Part shown: positions 18,745 through 28,677 of the stretch, piece after piece | Position numbering within the stretch: position 1 is the stretch's first letter | Layout of the letters: each line of letters opens with the position of its first letter | Origin: Inmirania thermothiophila | GTDB taxonomy: Bacteria > Pseudomonadota > Gammaproteobacteria > DSM-100275 | DNA length: 64,000 nt | Assembly (NCBI RefSeq): GCF_003751635.1 | Contig: NZ_RJVI01000002.1 | Location: forward strand, 731,986 to 795,985 | Direction: 5' to 3' | Notes under the pieces: model-generated | The model's input: only the letters and a program-made list of their open reading frames with translations | What the model was told of the DNA's origin: nothing | The model's database searches: none | Made by a program: the position numbers and the translations under genes

Positions 18745-19923
18745 TCACGACGGCCGCGGCAACGCCCTCCGCAGCAGCAGGTAGCCGGCGGCGCCGGCGA
18801 CGAGCGAGCCGGCGACGACGCCCACGCGGTAGTCGGCGGCGAAGGCCTCGCCCGCGTGCTCGAAGGCGAGCGAGCCGATGAAGAGGCTCATGGTGAAGCC
18901 CATGCCGCACAGAACCCCGATCCCCCAAAGGACCGCCGGCGTCATCGCCCGGGGCAGCCGCACCAGGCCCGCCCGCACCGCCAGCCACACCGTCCCCGCG
19001 ACCCCCAGCGGCTTGCCCAGGACGAGCCCGAGGGCGATGCCGAGATTGACCGGGTGGAGGGCGTGGGCGAGCCCCGCGCCACCGAGGCCGATGCCGGCGT
19101 TGGCGAAGCCGAACAGCGGCAGGATCCCGTAGGCGACCCAGCGGTGCAGGGCATGCTCCACTTCCTTGAGGGGCGAGCTCCCGTCGGCCGCGCGCATGGG
19201 GATGGCGAGCCCCACCGCCACCCCGGCGAGGGTGGCGTGGACGCCGGACTTCAGCACCGACACCCAGAGGAAGACGCCCGTGAGGACGTAGGGGGCGAGG
19301 CGGCGCACCCCCGCGAGGTTGAGCGCCGCCAGCACCACCGCGCCGAGACCGGCGAAGGCGAGCGCCGGGCCGGAGAGGTCGCCGCTGTAGAAGAGGGCGA
19401 TGACCACGATCGCCCCGAGGTCGTCGAAGATCGCCAGGGACAGCAGGAAGATCTTCACCGCCGGGGGCACCCGCGTCCCCAGCAGCGACAGCACGCCGAG
19501 GGCGAAGGCGATGTCGGTGGCGGCGGGGATCGCCCAGCCGTTGAGGGCCACCGGGTCGCCCCAGTTGACCGCGACGTAGACCAGGGCCGGACCCGCCATC
19601 CCGCCGAGGGCGGCCAGCGCCGGCAACACCATGCGCTCGACCCCGCGCAGCTCCCCCTCCAGGGCCTCACGCTTGACCTCGAGCCCCACGAGCACGAAGA
19701 AGACGGCCATGAGGCCGTCGTTGATCCACAGCAGCAGCGGCTTGGCCACCTCGAGGGCGCCGACGCGCACCGCCACCGGCGTCGTGAGAAGGGCCTCGTA
19801 GGCGCCGGCCAGGGGCGAGTTGGCGAGCCCCAGCGCCAGCACCGCGGCGGCAAGCAGCAGCACCGCGCCCCCCGCCTCGGTGCGCAGGAAGTCGGCGAGC
19901 ATCTCCTGGACGCGGCCGCTCAT
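18745..19923 (-). CDS. nhaA: Na+/H+ antiporter NhaA
   Basis: NhaA exchanges two external H+ for one internal Na+ across the cytoplasmic membrane, protecting against alkaline and sodium stress. The 392-residue protein has the family length and about twelve membrane segments. It carries the core ion-binding motif ATDIAFALGVL (Asp-Thr in TM4) and SLAIFDDLGAIVVIA with the two adjacent aspartates of TM5 (E. coli Asp163/Asp164). Its ATG overlaps the comEC stop by four bases, and exbB follows 64 bases later. It is absent from the comEC-exbB junction in Pseudomonas, so it is probably an insertion into this block. Confidence 0.96.
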   Translation of the reverse strand: MSGRVQEMLADFLRTEAGGAVLLLAAAVLALGLANSPLAGAYEALLTTPVAVRVGALEVAKPLLLWINDGLMAVFFVLVGLEVKREALEGELRGVERMVLPALAALGGMAGPALVYVAVNWGDPVALNGWAIPAATDIAFALGVLSLLGTRVPPAVKIFLLSLAIFDDLGAIVVIALFYSGDLSGPALAFAGLGAVVLAALNLAGVRRLAPYVLTGVFLWVSVLKSGVHATLAGVAVGLAIPMRAADGSSPLKEVEHALHRWVAYGILPLFGFANAGIGLGGAGLAHALHPVNLGIALGLVLGKPLGVAGTVWLAVRAGLVRLPRAMTPAVLWGIGVLCGMGFTMSLFIGSLAFEHAGEAFAADYRVGVVAGSLVAGAAGYLLLRRALPRPS

Positions 19924-22247
19924 GGCGGGGCCATGGTGCACCGCAGCGCCCCGTCGCCGCAACCGTCCGCCGGGGCCTCCCGCCACCAGCGCCGGGCCGT
20001 GCGCCGCCACCCCGCCACCGCCACCCCGCGCGCGGCGAGCGTCACGCGCACCGCCCCTTCCCGGTCGGTGCGCCACGACCGCGCCCCGAGGGCGCGGTAG
20101 CGGGCCGCCACCTCGGGGCGCGGGAAGCCGTAGCGGTTGCGGTAGCCCACGGAGAAGACCACGTGGCGGGGACGGACCGCGGCCACGAAGCCTGCGGACG
20201 ACGAGGTGGCGCTGCCGTGGTGGGGGGCAGCGAGGACCTCGGCCCGGAGCGGCGCACCGCCGCCCACCAGCCGCGCCTCGGTGCGCCGCTCGATGTCGCC
20301 GGCAAGGACCAGCGCCGACCCGCCGGCCTCGATGCGCAGCACGCAGGAGGCGTCGTTGCCGGCCCCGGGGCCGGGCGGCCAGAGGTAGCGGAACCGCACC
20401 CCGTCCCAGGTCCAGGTCCCGCCGGCGCGGCACGGTGCACCGCCGACCCGGCCGGGGTCGGCGCTGTCGATGCGGCGCACCGGGATCGCGCCGAGGACGG
20501 AGGCCAGCCCCCCTACGTGGTCCCCGTCCGGGTGGCTGACCACCACCCGGTCCAGCCGCCGCACCCCCCGGGCGCGAAGAAACGGCACGACGGCGGCGCC
20601 CCCGGCATCGAGGGTCGGGCCCAGGCGCGGACCGGTGTCGTAGAGGAGCGTGTGGCGCGCCGTCTCCACCACCACCGCAAGCCCCTGACCGACGTCGAGA
20701 AAGGTCGCCCAGGCCTCGCCGGGTGGCGGGCGCGGCGGCGGGACCGCAAGGGCCAGCAGCGGGGCGAGCCAGAGGGGCCGCCCCGGAAGTCCGCGCGTGA
20801 CGAGCCAGGCCGCAGCGCCGAGCCCCGCGGCGGCCAGCGCCCACGGCGCGGGGCGCGGCAGCCAGAGCATGCCCCCGGCCCCCTCGGCGAGCCACGCGAG
20901 CCCCTCCCACAGTGGAGCCGCCAGCAGGCCGGCGGCGCGGAAGGCGGGGCCGCCGTCGAGGCCCGCAACCTCGAGCCCCACCCCGGCAAGGGCCGCCGGC
21001 ACCACCACGAGCCCGGTCCAGGGCACCGCCACCAGGTTGGCCGCCGGCGCAAGCCACGAGATCCCGCCGAAGACCGCCGCCAGCACCGGGGCGAGACCCA
21101 CGAACAGGGCCGCCTGCGCCCGCAGCATGCGCCGCACCCCGCCGCCGCCGAGGGACGCGGCGAGGACCGCCACCGCGGCGAAGGAGAGCCAGGTGCCGGC
21201 CTCGAGCACCGCGAGGGGATCGGCGCCGAGGACCGCCGCAAGCGCGATCCCGAGCGCCCGCCCGGGCGCGAGGGGGCGGCGCAGGACGCGCGCTCCGAGC
21301 ACCACCGCGAGCATCACCAGGGCCCGCCGCGTGGGCACCGAGAGCCCGGCGACGGCGGCATAGGCGGCGGCAGCGGCAAGCCCCGCCCAGGCCGCCGCCA
21401 CCGGCGCGGGGACCCGCAGCGCGAGCGCGGGCACCCGCCCCCACAGCCGCCCGGCCACGGCCAGCACGAGCCCCGCCACCAGGCCCACGTGCAGGCCCGA
21501 GATGGCCATGAGATGGCCGGTGCCGGTGGCCCGGAGCACGTCCCAGTGGGCGTCGCCGAGGCCCGCGCGCACGCCCGTGGCCAGCGCGGCGACGAGGGCG
21601 GCGCCGTCGGGGTCCGGGACCGCGGCCGCGATGCGCCCGGCGAGCCGGTGCCGCCAGCGCTGCAGCCGCAGCCACGCCCCCCCGCCGCAGCAGTGCGGCG
21701 GCGCCAGCGCGCGGCGGACGTAGCCCACGGCGCCGATGCCGTGCGCGGCGAGCCAGCGCTCGTAGTCGAAGCCGCCGGGGTTGGCGAGCCCTTGGGGACG
21801 CCGGAGCCGGACCGCCAGCGCGAGACGATCGGCCGGCGCCAGGGCGGGCCGCGGCCCGTACCAGGACAGGCGCACCCGGCGCGGGACGGTCACGGAGACG
21901 CCGTCGCGCCGCGCGCCCTCCACCAGGAGCTCGAGGCGGCAGCGCCGGCGGTCGCAGGCGGGGGGCGCCGCGACGAGGCCGGTGACGGCGAGGTCCACGC
22001 CCTCGAGGGCGGGATCCAGCCGCTCCGCGAGGACCTCCCGCGCCGCCACCGCGGCCCACAGGAACCCCGCCGCGGCCAGCGCCGCCGGCCGCAGCCGGGG
22101 CATCCGCCAGGCGATCCAGGCCAGCCCCGGCAGCGCCGCGGCCGCCGCCGCGGGCGGGGGGGCGGGCAGGAGCTGGAGGACGACGATCCCTGCCGCGAAG
22201 GCGGCCGCGGCCGCGAGCATCGGTCCCTTCCCTTGAACCGTCCGCAT
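19920..22247 (-). CDS. comEC: DNA uptake channel protein ComEC/Rec2
   Basis: ComEC forms the inner-membrane channel that takes up single-stranded DNA in natural transformation. The 775-residue protein begins with hydrophobic segments and a soluble OB-like region, then the multi-helix competence domain (including GTGHLMAISGLHVGLVAGL). It ends in a metallo-beta-lactamase domain with SHPDGDHVGGL and PHHGSATSSS. All parts look intact, so transformation is possible if the other com/pil genes are present elsewhere. It is divergent from the DUF2062 gene with only a 40-base gap. Confidence 0.95.
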   Translation of the reverse strand: MRTVQGKGPMLAAAAAFAAGIVVLQLLPAPPPAAAAAALPGLAWIAWRMPRLRPAALAAAGFLWAAVAAREVLAERLDPALEGVDLAVTGLVAAPPACDRRRCRLELLVEGARRDGVSVTVPRRVRLSWYGPRPALAPADRLALAVRLRRPQGLANPGGFDYERWLAAHGIGAVGYVRRALAPPHCCGGGAWLRLQRWRHRLAGRIAAAVPDPDGAALVAALATGVRAGLGDAHWDVLRATGTGHLMAISGLHVGLVAGLVLAVAGRLWGRVPALALRVPAPVAAAWAGLAAAAAYAAVAGLSVPTRRALVMLAVVLGARVLRRPLAPGRALGIALAAVLGADPLAVLEAGTWLSFAAVAVLAASLGGGGVRRMLRAQAALFVGLAPVLAAVFGGISWLAPAANLVAVPWTGLVVVPAALAGVGLEVAGLDGGPAFRAAGLLAAPLWEGLAWLAEGAGGMLWLPRPAPWALAAAGLGAAAWLVTRGLPGRPLWLAPLLALAVPPPRPPPGEAWATFLDVGQGLAVVVETARHTLLYDTGPRLGPTLDAGGAAVVPFLRARGVRRLDRVVVSHPDGDHVGGLASVLGAIPVRRIDSADPGRVGGAPCRAGGTWTWDGVRFRYLWPPGPGAGNDASCVLRIEAGGSALVLAGDIERRTEARLVGGGAPLRAEVLAAPHHGSATSSSAGFVAAVRPRHVVFSVGYRNRYGFPRPEVAARYRALGARSWRTDREGAVRVTLAARGVAVAGWRRTARRWWREAPADGCGDGALRCTMAPP

Positions 22248-22287
22248 CGATAGTATCGAAGCGGCCTGCAGGCGAGAACCCGCACCG

Positions 22288-22803
22288 ATGCCGCGAAAGC
22301 TGCTGCGCCGCTACCTGCCCGCCGACGAGGCGCTGCGGGCGCACCCGCACCTGCGCGTCCTCGGCGCACGCCTGCACGACCCCAACCTCTGGCACCTCAA
22401 CCGCCGCTCGGTGGCGGGCGGCCTCGCGGTGGGCCTCTTCGTGGCCTTCCTGCCCATCGTCGGCCAGATGCCGCTGGCCGCGCTCGTGGCCCTGCTGCTG
22501 CGGGTGAACCTGCCCATCGCCGTGGTCGGCGTGTGGCTGACCAACCCCCTCACCATGGGCCCGATCTTCCTCTTCGCCTACCACGTGGGGGCGGCGATCC
22601 TGGGCACCCACGAGGCGGCGGTCCCCTTCGAGGTCTCGTTCCGGTGGCTCGGCAGCGAGCTCGGCGCCGTCTGGCGCCCACTCCTGCTCGGCTGTCTGAT
22701 CTGCGGCACGGTGAGCTCGGCCGCCGGCTACGCCGGCGCCCGCATCCTCTGGCGCCTGCACGTGTTGCGGGCCTGGCGCGGCCGGCGCCGACCGGTCGGC
22801 TGA
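22288..22803 (+). CDS. DUF2062 membrane protein
   Basis: A 171-residue protein of the DUF2062 family, function unknown. After a basic start (MPRKLLRRYLPADEALRAHP) come three hydrophobic segments with RRSVAGGLAVGLFVAFLPI and the conserved LTNPLTMGPIF, the family hallmarks. Neighbouring comEC and lolCD is its usual place in Pseudomonas-like genomes, which has been read as a link to envelope biogenesis. The 40-base gap to comEC must hold both start signals. Confidence 0.88.
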   Translation: MPRKLLRRYLPADEALRAHPHLRVLGARLHDPNLWHLNRRSVAGGLAVGLFVAFLPIVGQMPLAALVALLLRVNLPIAVVGVWLTNPLTMGPIFLFAYHVGAAILGTHEAAVPFEVSFRWLGSELGAVWRPLLLGCLICGTVSSAAGYAGARILWRLHVLRAWRGRRRPVG

Positions 22804-22913
22804 GCGCCGCCGCCCTTCCCCGCCGGGCCTTCCCGTGGTAGGCTCGCGGCCCCATCGCGCCCGGGCCGCGCGCCCGCAGCACCCGCACCCGACATCCCAG
22901 GGAGCCGCTCCCC

Positions 22914-24221
22914 ATGGAGACCCTCGAACGGCTGTTCCAGATCCGCGCCCGGGGCAGCAGCGTGGGCACCGAGATCCGGGCCGGGGTGACCACCTTCCTC
23001 ACCATGGCCTACATCCTCTTCGTCAACCCCCAGATCCTCTCCGCCACCGGGATGCCGGCGGCGGACGTGGCCGCGGCGACGGCGCTGGCCTCCGCCCTGG
23101 CGACGCTGGTGATGGGGCTCTGGGCCAACTTCCCCTTCGCCCTCGCGCCGGGCATGGGCCTCAACGCCTACTTCACCTTCGGCGTGGTCCAGGGCATGGG
23201 GGTGCCGTGGCCGGTGGCCCTCACCGCGGTCTTCGTCGAGGGCCTGCTCTTCATGCTGCTCGCGGCCTCGGGGGCGCGCGCGCGGGTCATCGACGCCATC
23301 CCGCGCGAGATCAAGATCGCCACCATGACCGGCATCGGGCTCTTCCTCGCCATCATCGGGTTCGAGAACGCGGGCCTCACCGTGGACCACCCGGCGACCC
23401 TGGTCACCCTCGGCGATCTCCACCAGCCGAAGGTGCTCCTCGCCCTCGCCGGGGTCCTCCTCATGGGGGCGCTGCTGGCCCGCGGGGTGCGCGGCGCCGT
23501 CCTCATCGGCATCGTCGTCCTCACCCTCGCGGCCTGGGCGGCCGGGCTCGCGCCGGCGCCGCAGCGCCTCGTCGCCCCGCCGGCGCTGCCGCGCGAGACG
23601 CTGCTCGCCATGGACCTCTCGCAGGTCTTCCGCGCGAGCCTGCTCCCGGTGATCCTGGCCTTCCTCTTCGTCGACTTCTTCGACACCGCGGGCACGCTGC
23701 TCGGGGTCGGGCGCCTGGGCGGCTTCCTCGACCGCGAGGGCCGGCTGCCCGGCGCCGGCCGCGCCTTCTTCGCCGACGCCGCCGGCACCACCGTCGGGGC
23801 GCTCCTCGGCACCAGTACGGTCACCACCTACATCGAGTCGGCGACCGGGGTCGAGGAGGGCGGACGCACGGGCCTGACCGCGGTGGTGGTGGCGCTGCTC
23901 TTCCTCGCCGCCCTCTTCCTGACGCCGCTGTTCACGGCGGTGCCCGCGCTCGCCACCGCCCCGGCGCTGATCGTGGTCGGCGCCCTCATGATGCGCGGCG
24001 CGGCCGAGCTCGACTGGACGCGGATGGAGCAGGCGGTGCCCGCGTTCCTCACCATCGTCGCCATGCCCTTCACCTACTCCATCGCCACCGGCATCACCGC
24101 CGGCGTGGTCTCTTGGGTGGCGGTCCAGCTCCTCGCCGGACGCGCCCGCACGATCCACCCCGTGATGGGGACGCTGGCCGCCGCGCTGGTGCTCTACCAC
24201 GCCCTCGCGGGAGGGGCCTGA
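22914..24221 (+). CDS. NCS2-family purine permease (AzgA type)
   Basis: A nucleobase:cation symporter of the adenine/guanine/hypoxanthine group in the cytoplasmic membrane. The 435-residue protein has some thirteen membrane segments. AzgA signatures are TEIRAGVTTFLTMAYILFVN at the start, LAPGMGLNAYF near residue 80, FVDFFDTAGTLLG, and GTSTVTTYIESATGVEEGGR. Purine import fits with apt directly behind (two-base gap). It is the first gene of a four-gene salvage set (permease, apt, upp, uraA) placed between the DUF2062 gene and lolD. Confidence 0.92.
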   Translation: METLERLFQIRARGSSVGTEIRAGVTTFLTMAYILFVNPQILSATGMPAADVAAATALASALATLVMGLWANFPFALAPGMGLNAYFTFGVVQGMGVPWPVALTAVFVEGLLFMLLAASGARARVIDAIPREIKIATMTGIGLFLAIIGFENAGLTVDHPATLVTLGDLHQPKVLLALAGVLLMGALLARGVRGAVLIGIVVLTLAAWAAGLAPAPQRLVAPPALPRETLLAMDLSQVFRASLLPVILAFLFVDFFDTAGTLLGVGRLGGFLDREGRLPGAGRAFFADAAGTTVGALLGTSTVTTYIESATGVEEGGRTGLTAVVVALLFLAALFLTPLFTAVPALATAPALIVVGALMMRGAAELDWTRMEQAVPAFLTIVAMPFTYSIATGITAGVVSWVAVQLLAGRARTIHPVMGTLAAALVLYHALAGGA

Positions 24222-24223
24222 GG

Positions 24224-24778
24224 ATGGACGGCGGGGATCCGGCGGAGCTTGCGCGGCGCTGCCGCGCCCTCATCCGCGACATCCCGGATTTCCCGAAGCC
24301 CGGCATCGTCTTCCGCGACATCACGCCGCTGCTGGGATCGGGGCCGGTCTTCGGCGAGGTCGTCGACGCCCTCGCCGCGATCTGCCGGCGCGCGGGCTGG
24401 CGGCCGGACGCGGTGGTCTGCCCCGAGGCCCGGGGCTTCCTCTTCGGCGCACCCCTGGCCTACCGCCTCGGCGTCGGCCTGGTGCCGGTGCGCAAGCCCG
24501 ACAAGCTGCCCCACGAGACGCGCCGCATCGAGTACCAGCTCGAGTACGGCAGCGACGCCGTGGAGATCCACGCCGACGCCCTGACGCCGGGCCGCAGCGT
24601 CGTCCTCGTCGACGACCTCATCGCCACCGGCGGCACCCTCGGCGCCTGCGCCACCCTGCTCACCGAGCACGGGGTGGAGGTCCTGGGGGCGCTGTGCCTG
24701 GTGGAGCTCGACGGGCTCGGCGGACGCGGGCGTCTCGCCCCGGTGCCGCTGCACAGCATCGTGCACTACCCGTCCTGA
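24224..24778 (+). CDS. apt: Adenine phosphoribosyltransferase
   Basis: Apt makes AMP from adenine and PRPP. The 184-residue protein shows the family N-terminus IRDIPDFPKPGIVFRDITPL, CPEARGFLFGAPLAYRL, the KPDKLPHE loop, and the PRPP-binding motif VVLVDDLIATGGTLGA near residues 125-140. It follows the purine permease by two bases, so uptake and salvage of adenine are probably coupled. Confidence 0.96.
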   Translation: MDGGDPAELARRCRALIRDIPDFPKPGIVFRDITPLLGSGPVFGEVVDALAAICRRAGWRPDAVVCPEARGFLFGAPLAYRLGVGLVPVRKPDKLPHETRRIEYQLEYGSDAVEIHADALTPGRSVVLVDDLIATGGTLGACATLLTEHGVEVLGALCLVELDGLGGRGRLAPVPLHSIVHYPS

Positions 24779-24799
24779 CCGCACAGGAGCGATCCGACC

Positions 24800-25426
24800 A
24801 TGGCCGTGCACGTCGTCGACCATCCCCTGGTGCGCCACAAGCTGGGCCTGATGCGCGCCGCCGACATCAGCACCAAGAGCTTCCGCGAGCTGGCCTCCGA
24901 GGTGGCCTGCCTGCTCACCTACGAGGCCACCAAGGACATGCCCATGGAGCGCCGCACGGTGCAGGGCTGGGCGGGGCCGGTGGCGGTGGAGCGGATCAAG
25001 GGCAAGAAGGTCACCGTGGTGCCGGTGCTGCGGGCCGGGCTCGGCATGATGCAGGGCGTGCTCGAGCTCATCCCCAGCGCCAAGGTGAGCGTCGTCGGCA
25101 TGTACCGCAACGAGGAGACCCTCGAGCCGGTGCAGTACTACTTCAAGACCGCGCGCCACCTGGAGGACCGCCTCGCCCTGGTGCTCGACCCCATGCTCGC
25201 CACCGGCGGCACCGTGGTGGCCACCATCGACCTCCTCAAGGAGGCCGGATGCCAGACCATCCGCGGGCTGTTCCTGGTCGCCGCCCCGGAGGGGATCGAA
25301 CGCGTCGAGCGCGCCCATCCCGACGTCGACATCTACGTCGCCGCCGTCGACGAGCGCCTCAACGACGCCGGCTACATCCTGCCGGGGCTGGGCGACGCCG
25401 GGGACAAGATCTTCGGCACCAAGTGA
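24800..25426 (+). CDS. upp: Uracil phosphoribosyltransferase
   Basis: Upp makes UMP from uracil and PRPP. The 208-residue protein has the normal family length and starts [17 protein letters not shown]. It contains [19 protein letters not shown], the PRPP loop [13 protein letters not shown], and the C-terminal [10 protein letters not shown] (uracil-binding region). It is 47 bases upstream of uraA, the usual operon order, and 21 bases behind apt. Confidence 0.97.
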   Translation: MAVHVVDHPLVRHKLGLMRAADISTKSFRELASEVACLLTYEATKDMPMERRTVQGWAGPVAVERIKGKKVTVVPVLRAGLGMMQGVLELIPSAKVSVVGMYRNEETLEPVQYYFKTARHLEDRLALVLDPMLATGGTVVATIDLLKEAGCQTIRGLFLVAAPEGIERVERAHPDVDIYVAAVDERLNDAGYILPGLGDAGDKIFGTK

Positions 25427-25473
25427 GCAGCCGCGACGACCGACGACCACGACACGCGCAGGGGAGGTCCGCG

Positions 25474-26724
25474 ATGCCCGCCGAACGCCACGACGATCCC
25501 ACCGCCTACCGCCTGCGCCCGCGCGAGGCCATCGTGGGGGCGCAGATGCTCTTCGTCGCCTTCGGGGCGCTGGTGCTGGTGCCCCTGCTCACCGGCCTCG
25601 ACCCCAACGTGGCGCTCTTCACCGCCGGCGCCGGGACCCTGCTCTTCCAGCTCGTCACCGGCGGCCAGGTGCCGGTCTTCCTCGCCTCCTCCTTCGCCTT
25701 CATCGCCCCCATCCTCCACGGCACCAAGACCTGGGGCATCCCGGCCACGCTGTCGGGTCTCGCCGCCGCGGGCCTGGTCTACGTGCTGCTCTCGGCGCTG
25801 GTGCGCTGGCGCGGGGTGGCAGTGCTGCACCGGCTGCTGCCGCCGGTGGTGACCGGACCCGTGATCATGGTCATCGGCCTGGTGCTGGCGCCGGTGGCGG
25901 TCCACCTGGCCATGGGCCGCAGCGGCGACGGGAGCCAGGTCCTGGTGCCGCAGGGCAAGGCGCTGGCCGTCGCCGCGGTGGCGCTCGCGGTCACTGTGGC
26001 CGTGGCCCTGCGCGGGCGCGGCATGCTGCGCCTGGTGCCGATCCTGTGCGGCGTCGGCGCAGGCTACGTCGCCGCCCTCGCCGCCGGCCTCGTGGACTTC
26101 ACCCCCCTGCGCGAGGCGCCCTGGTTCGCGCTCCCCCGCTTCGTCGCCCCGGAATGGAATTGGCAGGCGGTGCTCTACATCCTCCCCGTGGCCATCGCGC
26201 CCGCCATCGAGCACTTCGGCGACGTCCTCGCCATCGGCTCCATCACCGGCCGCGACTACCTCGCCCGCCCCGGCGTGCACCGCACCCTGCTCGGCGACGG
26301 GCTCGCCACCTCGCTCGCCGCCCTCCTCGGCGGCCCCCCCAACACCACCTATTCGGAGGTCTCGGGGGCGGTGGCCCTGACCCGCGCCTTCAACCCGGCG
26401 ATCATGACCTGGGCGGCGCTCTTCGCCATCCTCTTCTCCTTCGTCGCCAAGATCGGGGCCTTCCTCTCCACCATCCCGACCCCGGTCATGGGCGGGATCC
26501 TGATCCTGCTCTTCGGCGCCATCGCGGTGGTGGGGCTCAACACCCTGGTGCGCTCGGGCGAGGACCTCACCGAGCCGCGCAACCTCGCCATCGTCGCCAT
26601 CATGCTGGTGGCGGGCATCGGGGGACTGAGCCTCGGCGGGGCGGCCTTCTCCGTCTCCGGCATCGGGCTGGCCGGGCTGCTGGGCGTGGTCCTCAACCTG
26701 GTGCTGCCGCGGTCGCGCCCGTGA
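25474..26724 (+). CDS. uraA: Uracil permease (UraA, NCS2)
   Basis: UraA imports uracil with protons. The 416-residue protein has about fourteen membrane segments and the uracil-binding motif [16 protein letters not shown] with its conserved glutamate. [19 protein letters not shown] is another family mark. It starts at an ATG with a GGGGAGG ribosome binding site. Its 3' end runs 32 bases into the 3' end of lolD on the other strand, so the stop codons of two convergent genes overlap. Confidence 0.95.
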   Translation: MPAERHDDPTAYRLRPREAIVGAQMLFVAFGALVLVPLLTGLDPNVALFTAGAGTLLFQLVTGGQVPVFLASSFAFIAPILHGTKTWGIPATLSGLAAAGLVYVLLSALVRWRGVAVLHRLLPPVVTGPVIMVIGLVLAPVAVHLAMGRSGDGSQVLVPQGKALAVAAVALAVTVAVALRGRGMLRLVPILCGVGAGYVAALAAGLVDFTPLREAPWFALPRFVAPEWNWQAVLYILPVAIAPAIEHFGDVLAIGSITGRDYLARPGVHRTLLGDGLATSLAALLGGPPNTTYSEVSGAVALTRAFNPAIMTWAALFAILFSFVAKIGAFLSTIPTPVMGGILILLFGAIAVVGLNTLVRSGEDLTEPRNLAIVAIMLVAGIGGLSLGGAAFSVSGIGLAGLLGVVLNLVLPRSRP

Positions 26725-27400
26725 GTTCGCGCAGGACGCCGTCCACCAGCTCGTGGACCCGGTCCATGCGCGCGGCGAGGCGCGGCTCGTGGGTGACCAC
26801 CACCAGCGCCGTGCCGTAGGCGCGGTTGAGCGCCAGCATCAGCTCGAAGACCTGCTCGGCGTTGCGCCGGTCGAGGTTGCCGGTGGGCTCGTCGGCGAGG
26901 AGGCAGCGCGGCCGGGTGACCAGCGCCCGGGCCACCGCGGTGCGCTGGCGCTCGCCCCCCGAGAGCTCGGCCGGACGGTGGTCCATGCGCGCCGCAAGCC
27001 CCACCTCCTCGAGCAGGCGGGCGGCCTCGCGCCGCGCCCGCCGCGGCGGCTCGCCGCGGATGAGCAGCGGCATGGCGACGTTCTCCAGCGCCGTGAACTC
27101 CGGCAGCAGATGGTGGAACTGGTAGACGAAGCCGAGATGGCGGTTGCGCCAGCGACCGAGCTCCGCCTCGCCGAGGGCGGCGAGCGCCCGCCCGGCCACC
27201 TCCACCGTCCCCGCCGTGGGGCGGTCGAGCCCCCCGAGCAGGTGCAGCAGCGTGCTCTTGCCCGAGCCCGAGGCGCCCACCACCGCGACCCGCTCCCCGG
27301 CGCGCACCGTCAGATCCACCCCGCGCAGGACCTCGGTGCGCAGCGCCCCCTCCACATAGGTGTGGCGCAGGCCGCGGCAGGCGAGCACCGCCTCACTCAT
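26693..27400 (-). CDS. lolD: Lipoprotein-releasing ABC ATPase LolD
   Basis: LolD powers release of outer-membrane lipoproteins from the inner membrane. The 235-residue ATPase has Walker [10 protein letters not shown], the Q-loop, the family-typical [21 protein letters not shown] stretch (residues 90-110), the signature ELSGGERQR, and Walker [12 protein letters not shown]. It overlaps the lolC-type gene by eight bases at its start. Its last 32 bases overlap the end of uraA on the plus strand. Confidence 0.95.
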   Translation of the reverse strand: MSEAVLACRGLRHTYVEGALRTEVLRGVDLTVRAGERVAVVGASGSGKSTLLHLLGGLDRPTAGTVEVAGRALAALGEAELGRWRNRHLGFVYQFHHLLPEFTALENVAMPLLIRGEPPRRARREAARLLEEVGLAARMDHRPAELSGGERQRTAVARALVTRPRCLLADEPTGNLDRRNAEQVFELMLALNRAYGTALVVVTHEPRLAARMDRVHELVDGVLRELTGATAAAPG

Positions 27401-28640
27401 GGCGCAGGGCCTGCGCCGGGCGCACGCGGGCGGCGCGCCAGGCCGGATAGAGCGTGGCCAGGAGGCTGAGCGCGAAGGCCACCCCGCCGATCCGCACCAC
27501 GTCGCCGGCGCGCAGCTCCGAGGGCAGCTCCGAGATGTAGTAGACGTCGGCGGGCAGGAACTGCACGCCCAGGGCCCGCTCCACCGCCGGCACCAGGGTC
27601 TCCACGTTGAGGGCGAGGGCGACCCCGCCGGCGATGCCGAGGGCGGTGCCGACGGCCCCGATGAGCGCCCCCTGGATCACGAACACGGCCAGGATGCTCG
27701 CCGGCGACGCCCCCAGGGTGCGCAGGATGGCGATCTGGCTCGCCTTGTCGGTGACCACCATGACCAGGGTGGAGACGATGTTGAAGGCCGCCACCGCCAC
27801 GATCAGGGTCAGGATCACGAACATCACCCGCTTCTCCGTGCGCACGGCGCGGAAGAAGTTGGCGTGCTCACGCGTCCAGTCGCTGACGAGGTAGGCCCCG
27901 GGCAGGGCACGGGCGATGTCGCGCACCACCCGCGGGGCCTCGAACAGGTCGTGCAGGCGAAGCCGCACGCCGGTCACCGCATCCCCCAGCCGCAGCAGCC
28001 GGCGCGCATCGTCGATGTGGATCAGGGCGAGGCCGCGGTCGTACTCGTACATGCCGACGCCGAAGAGCCCCACCACGGTGAAGCGGCGCAGGCGCGGCAG
28101 GAAGCCGGCCGCGGTCACCTGCACCTGCGGCACCACCACCGTGACCTTGTCCCCCGGCGCCACCCCCAGCGCCGCCGCGAGCTCGCGCCCGAGCACGATC
28201 CCCCACCCCCCCGGGACCAGATCCGCCAGCGTCCCCGCGGCCATGTGCCGCGCCACCTCGGAGACCCGCGGCTCGAGCGCCGGATCGATCCCCCGCACGA
28301 TGGCCCCGGCCACCGCCTGCCCCGAGCTCAGCATCGCCTCCACGCGCACGAAGGGCGCCGCCCCCGCCACCCGTGGGTCCGCCGCGGCATGCTCGAGCAC
28401 CTGCGGCCAGTCCGCGAGCGGCGCCCCGTAGCCGCGGATGGTGGCGTGCGCGGTCATGGCGAGGATGCGCGCGCGCAGCTCGCGCTCGAAGCCGTTCATC
28501 ACCGAGAGCACCGTGATGAGCGCGGTGATGCCCAGCGCGATGCCGGCGATGGAGGTCAGCGAGATGAAGGAGATGAAGCCGTTGCGCCGACGCGAGCGGG
28601 TATAGCGCAGGCCGATCCAGAGCTCGACGGGGCGGAACAT
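27393..28640 (-). CDS. lolC: Lipoprotein-releasing system membrane protein LolC/E
   Basis: The membrane subunit of the Lol ABC transporter. The 415-residue protein has an N-terminal membrane helix ([17 protein letters not shown]), a large periplasmic domain, and three C-terminal FtsX helices (about residues 270-400), the standard LolC/E layout. Only one such gene accompanies lolD here, whereas E. coli has lolC and lolE. Either the partner is elsewhere or this is a homodimeric single-subunit (LolF-like) system. It follows sfsA by 37 bases on the same strand. Confidence 0.93.
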   Translation of the reverse strand: MFRPVELWIGLRYTRSRRRNGFISFISLTSIAGIALGITALITVLSVMNGFERELRARILAMTAHATIRGYGAPLADWPQVLEHAAADPRVAGAAPFVRVEAMLSSGQAVAGAIVRGIDPALEPRVSEVARHMAAGTLADLVPGGWGIVLGRELAAALGVAPGDKVTVVVPQVQVTAAGFLPRLRRFTVVGLFGVGMYEYDRGLALIHIDDARRLLRLGDAVTGVRLRLHDLFEAPRVVRDIARALPGAYLVSDWTREHANFFRAVRTEKRVMFVILTLIVAVAAFNIVSTLVMVVTDKASQIAILRTLGASPASILAVFVIQGALIGAVGTALGIAGGVALALNVETLVPAVERALGVQFLPADVYYISELPSELRAGDVVRIGGVAFALSLLATLYPAWRAARVRPAQALRHE

Positions 28641-28677
28641 GGCGCGTATTAAACCACAGCCGCGGCATCCGCAGGGC

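Noticed and set aside
18745-22761. A 1338-residue open frame joining nhaA with the comEC region
   Set aside because: Only the NhaA part is a real protein; the upstream portion is an out-of-frame reading of comEC, which has its own complete frame and motifs.
24194-25450. 418-residue minus-strand frame opposite apt and upp
   Set aside because: It is the mirror of two well-recognised plus-strand genes, and its composition (His, Gly, Ala, Asp rich) is typical of antisense frames in GC-rich DNA.
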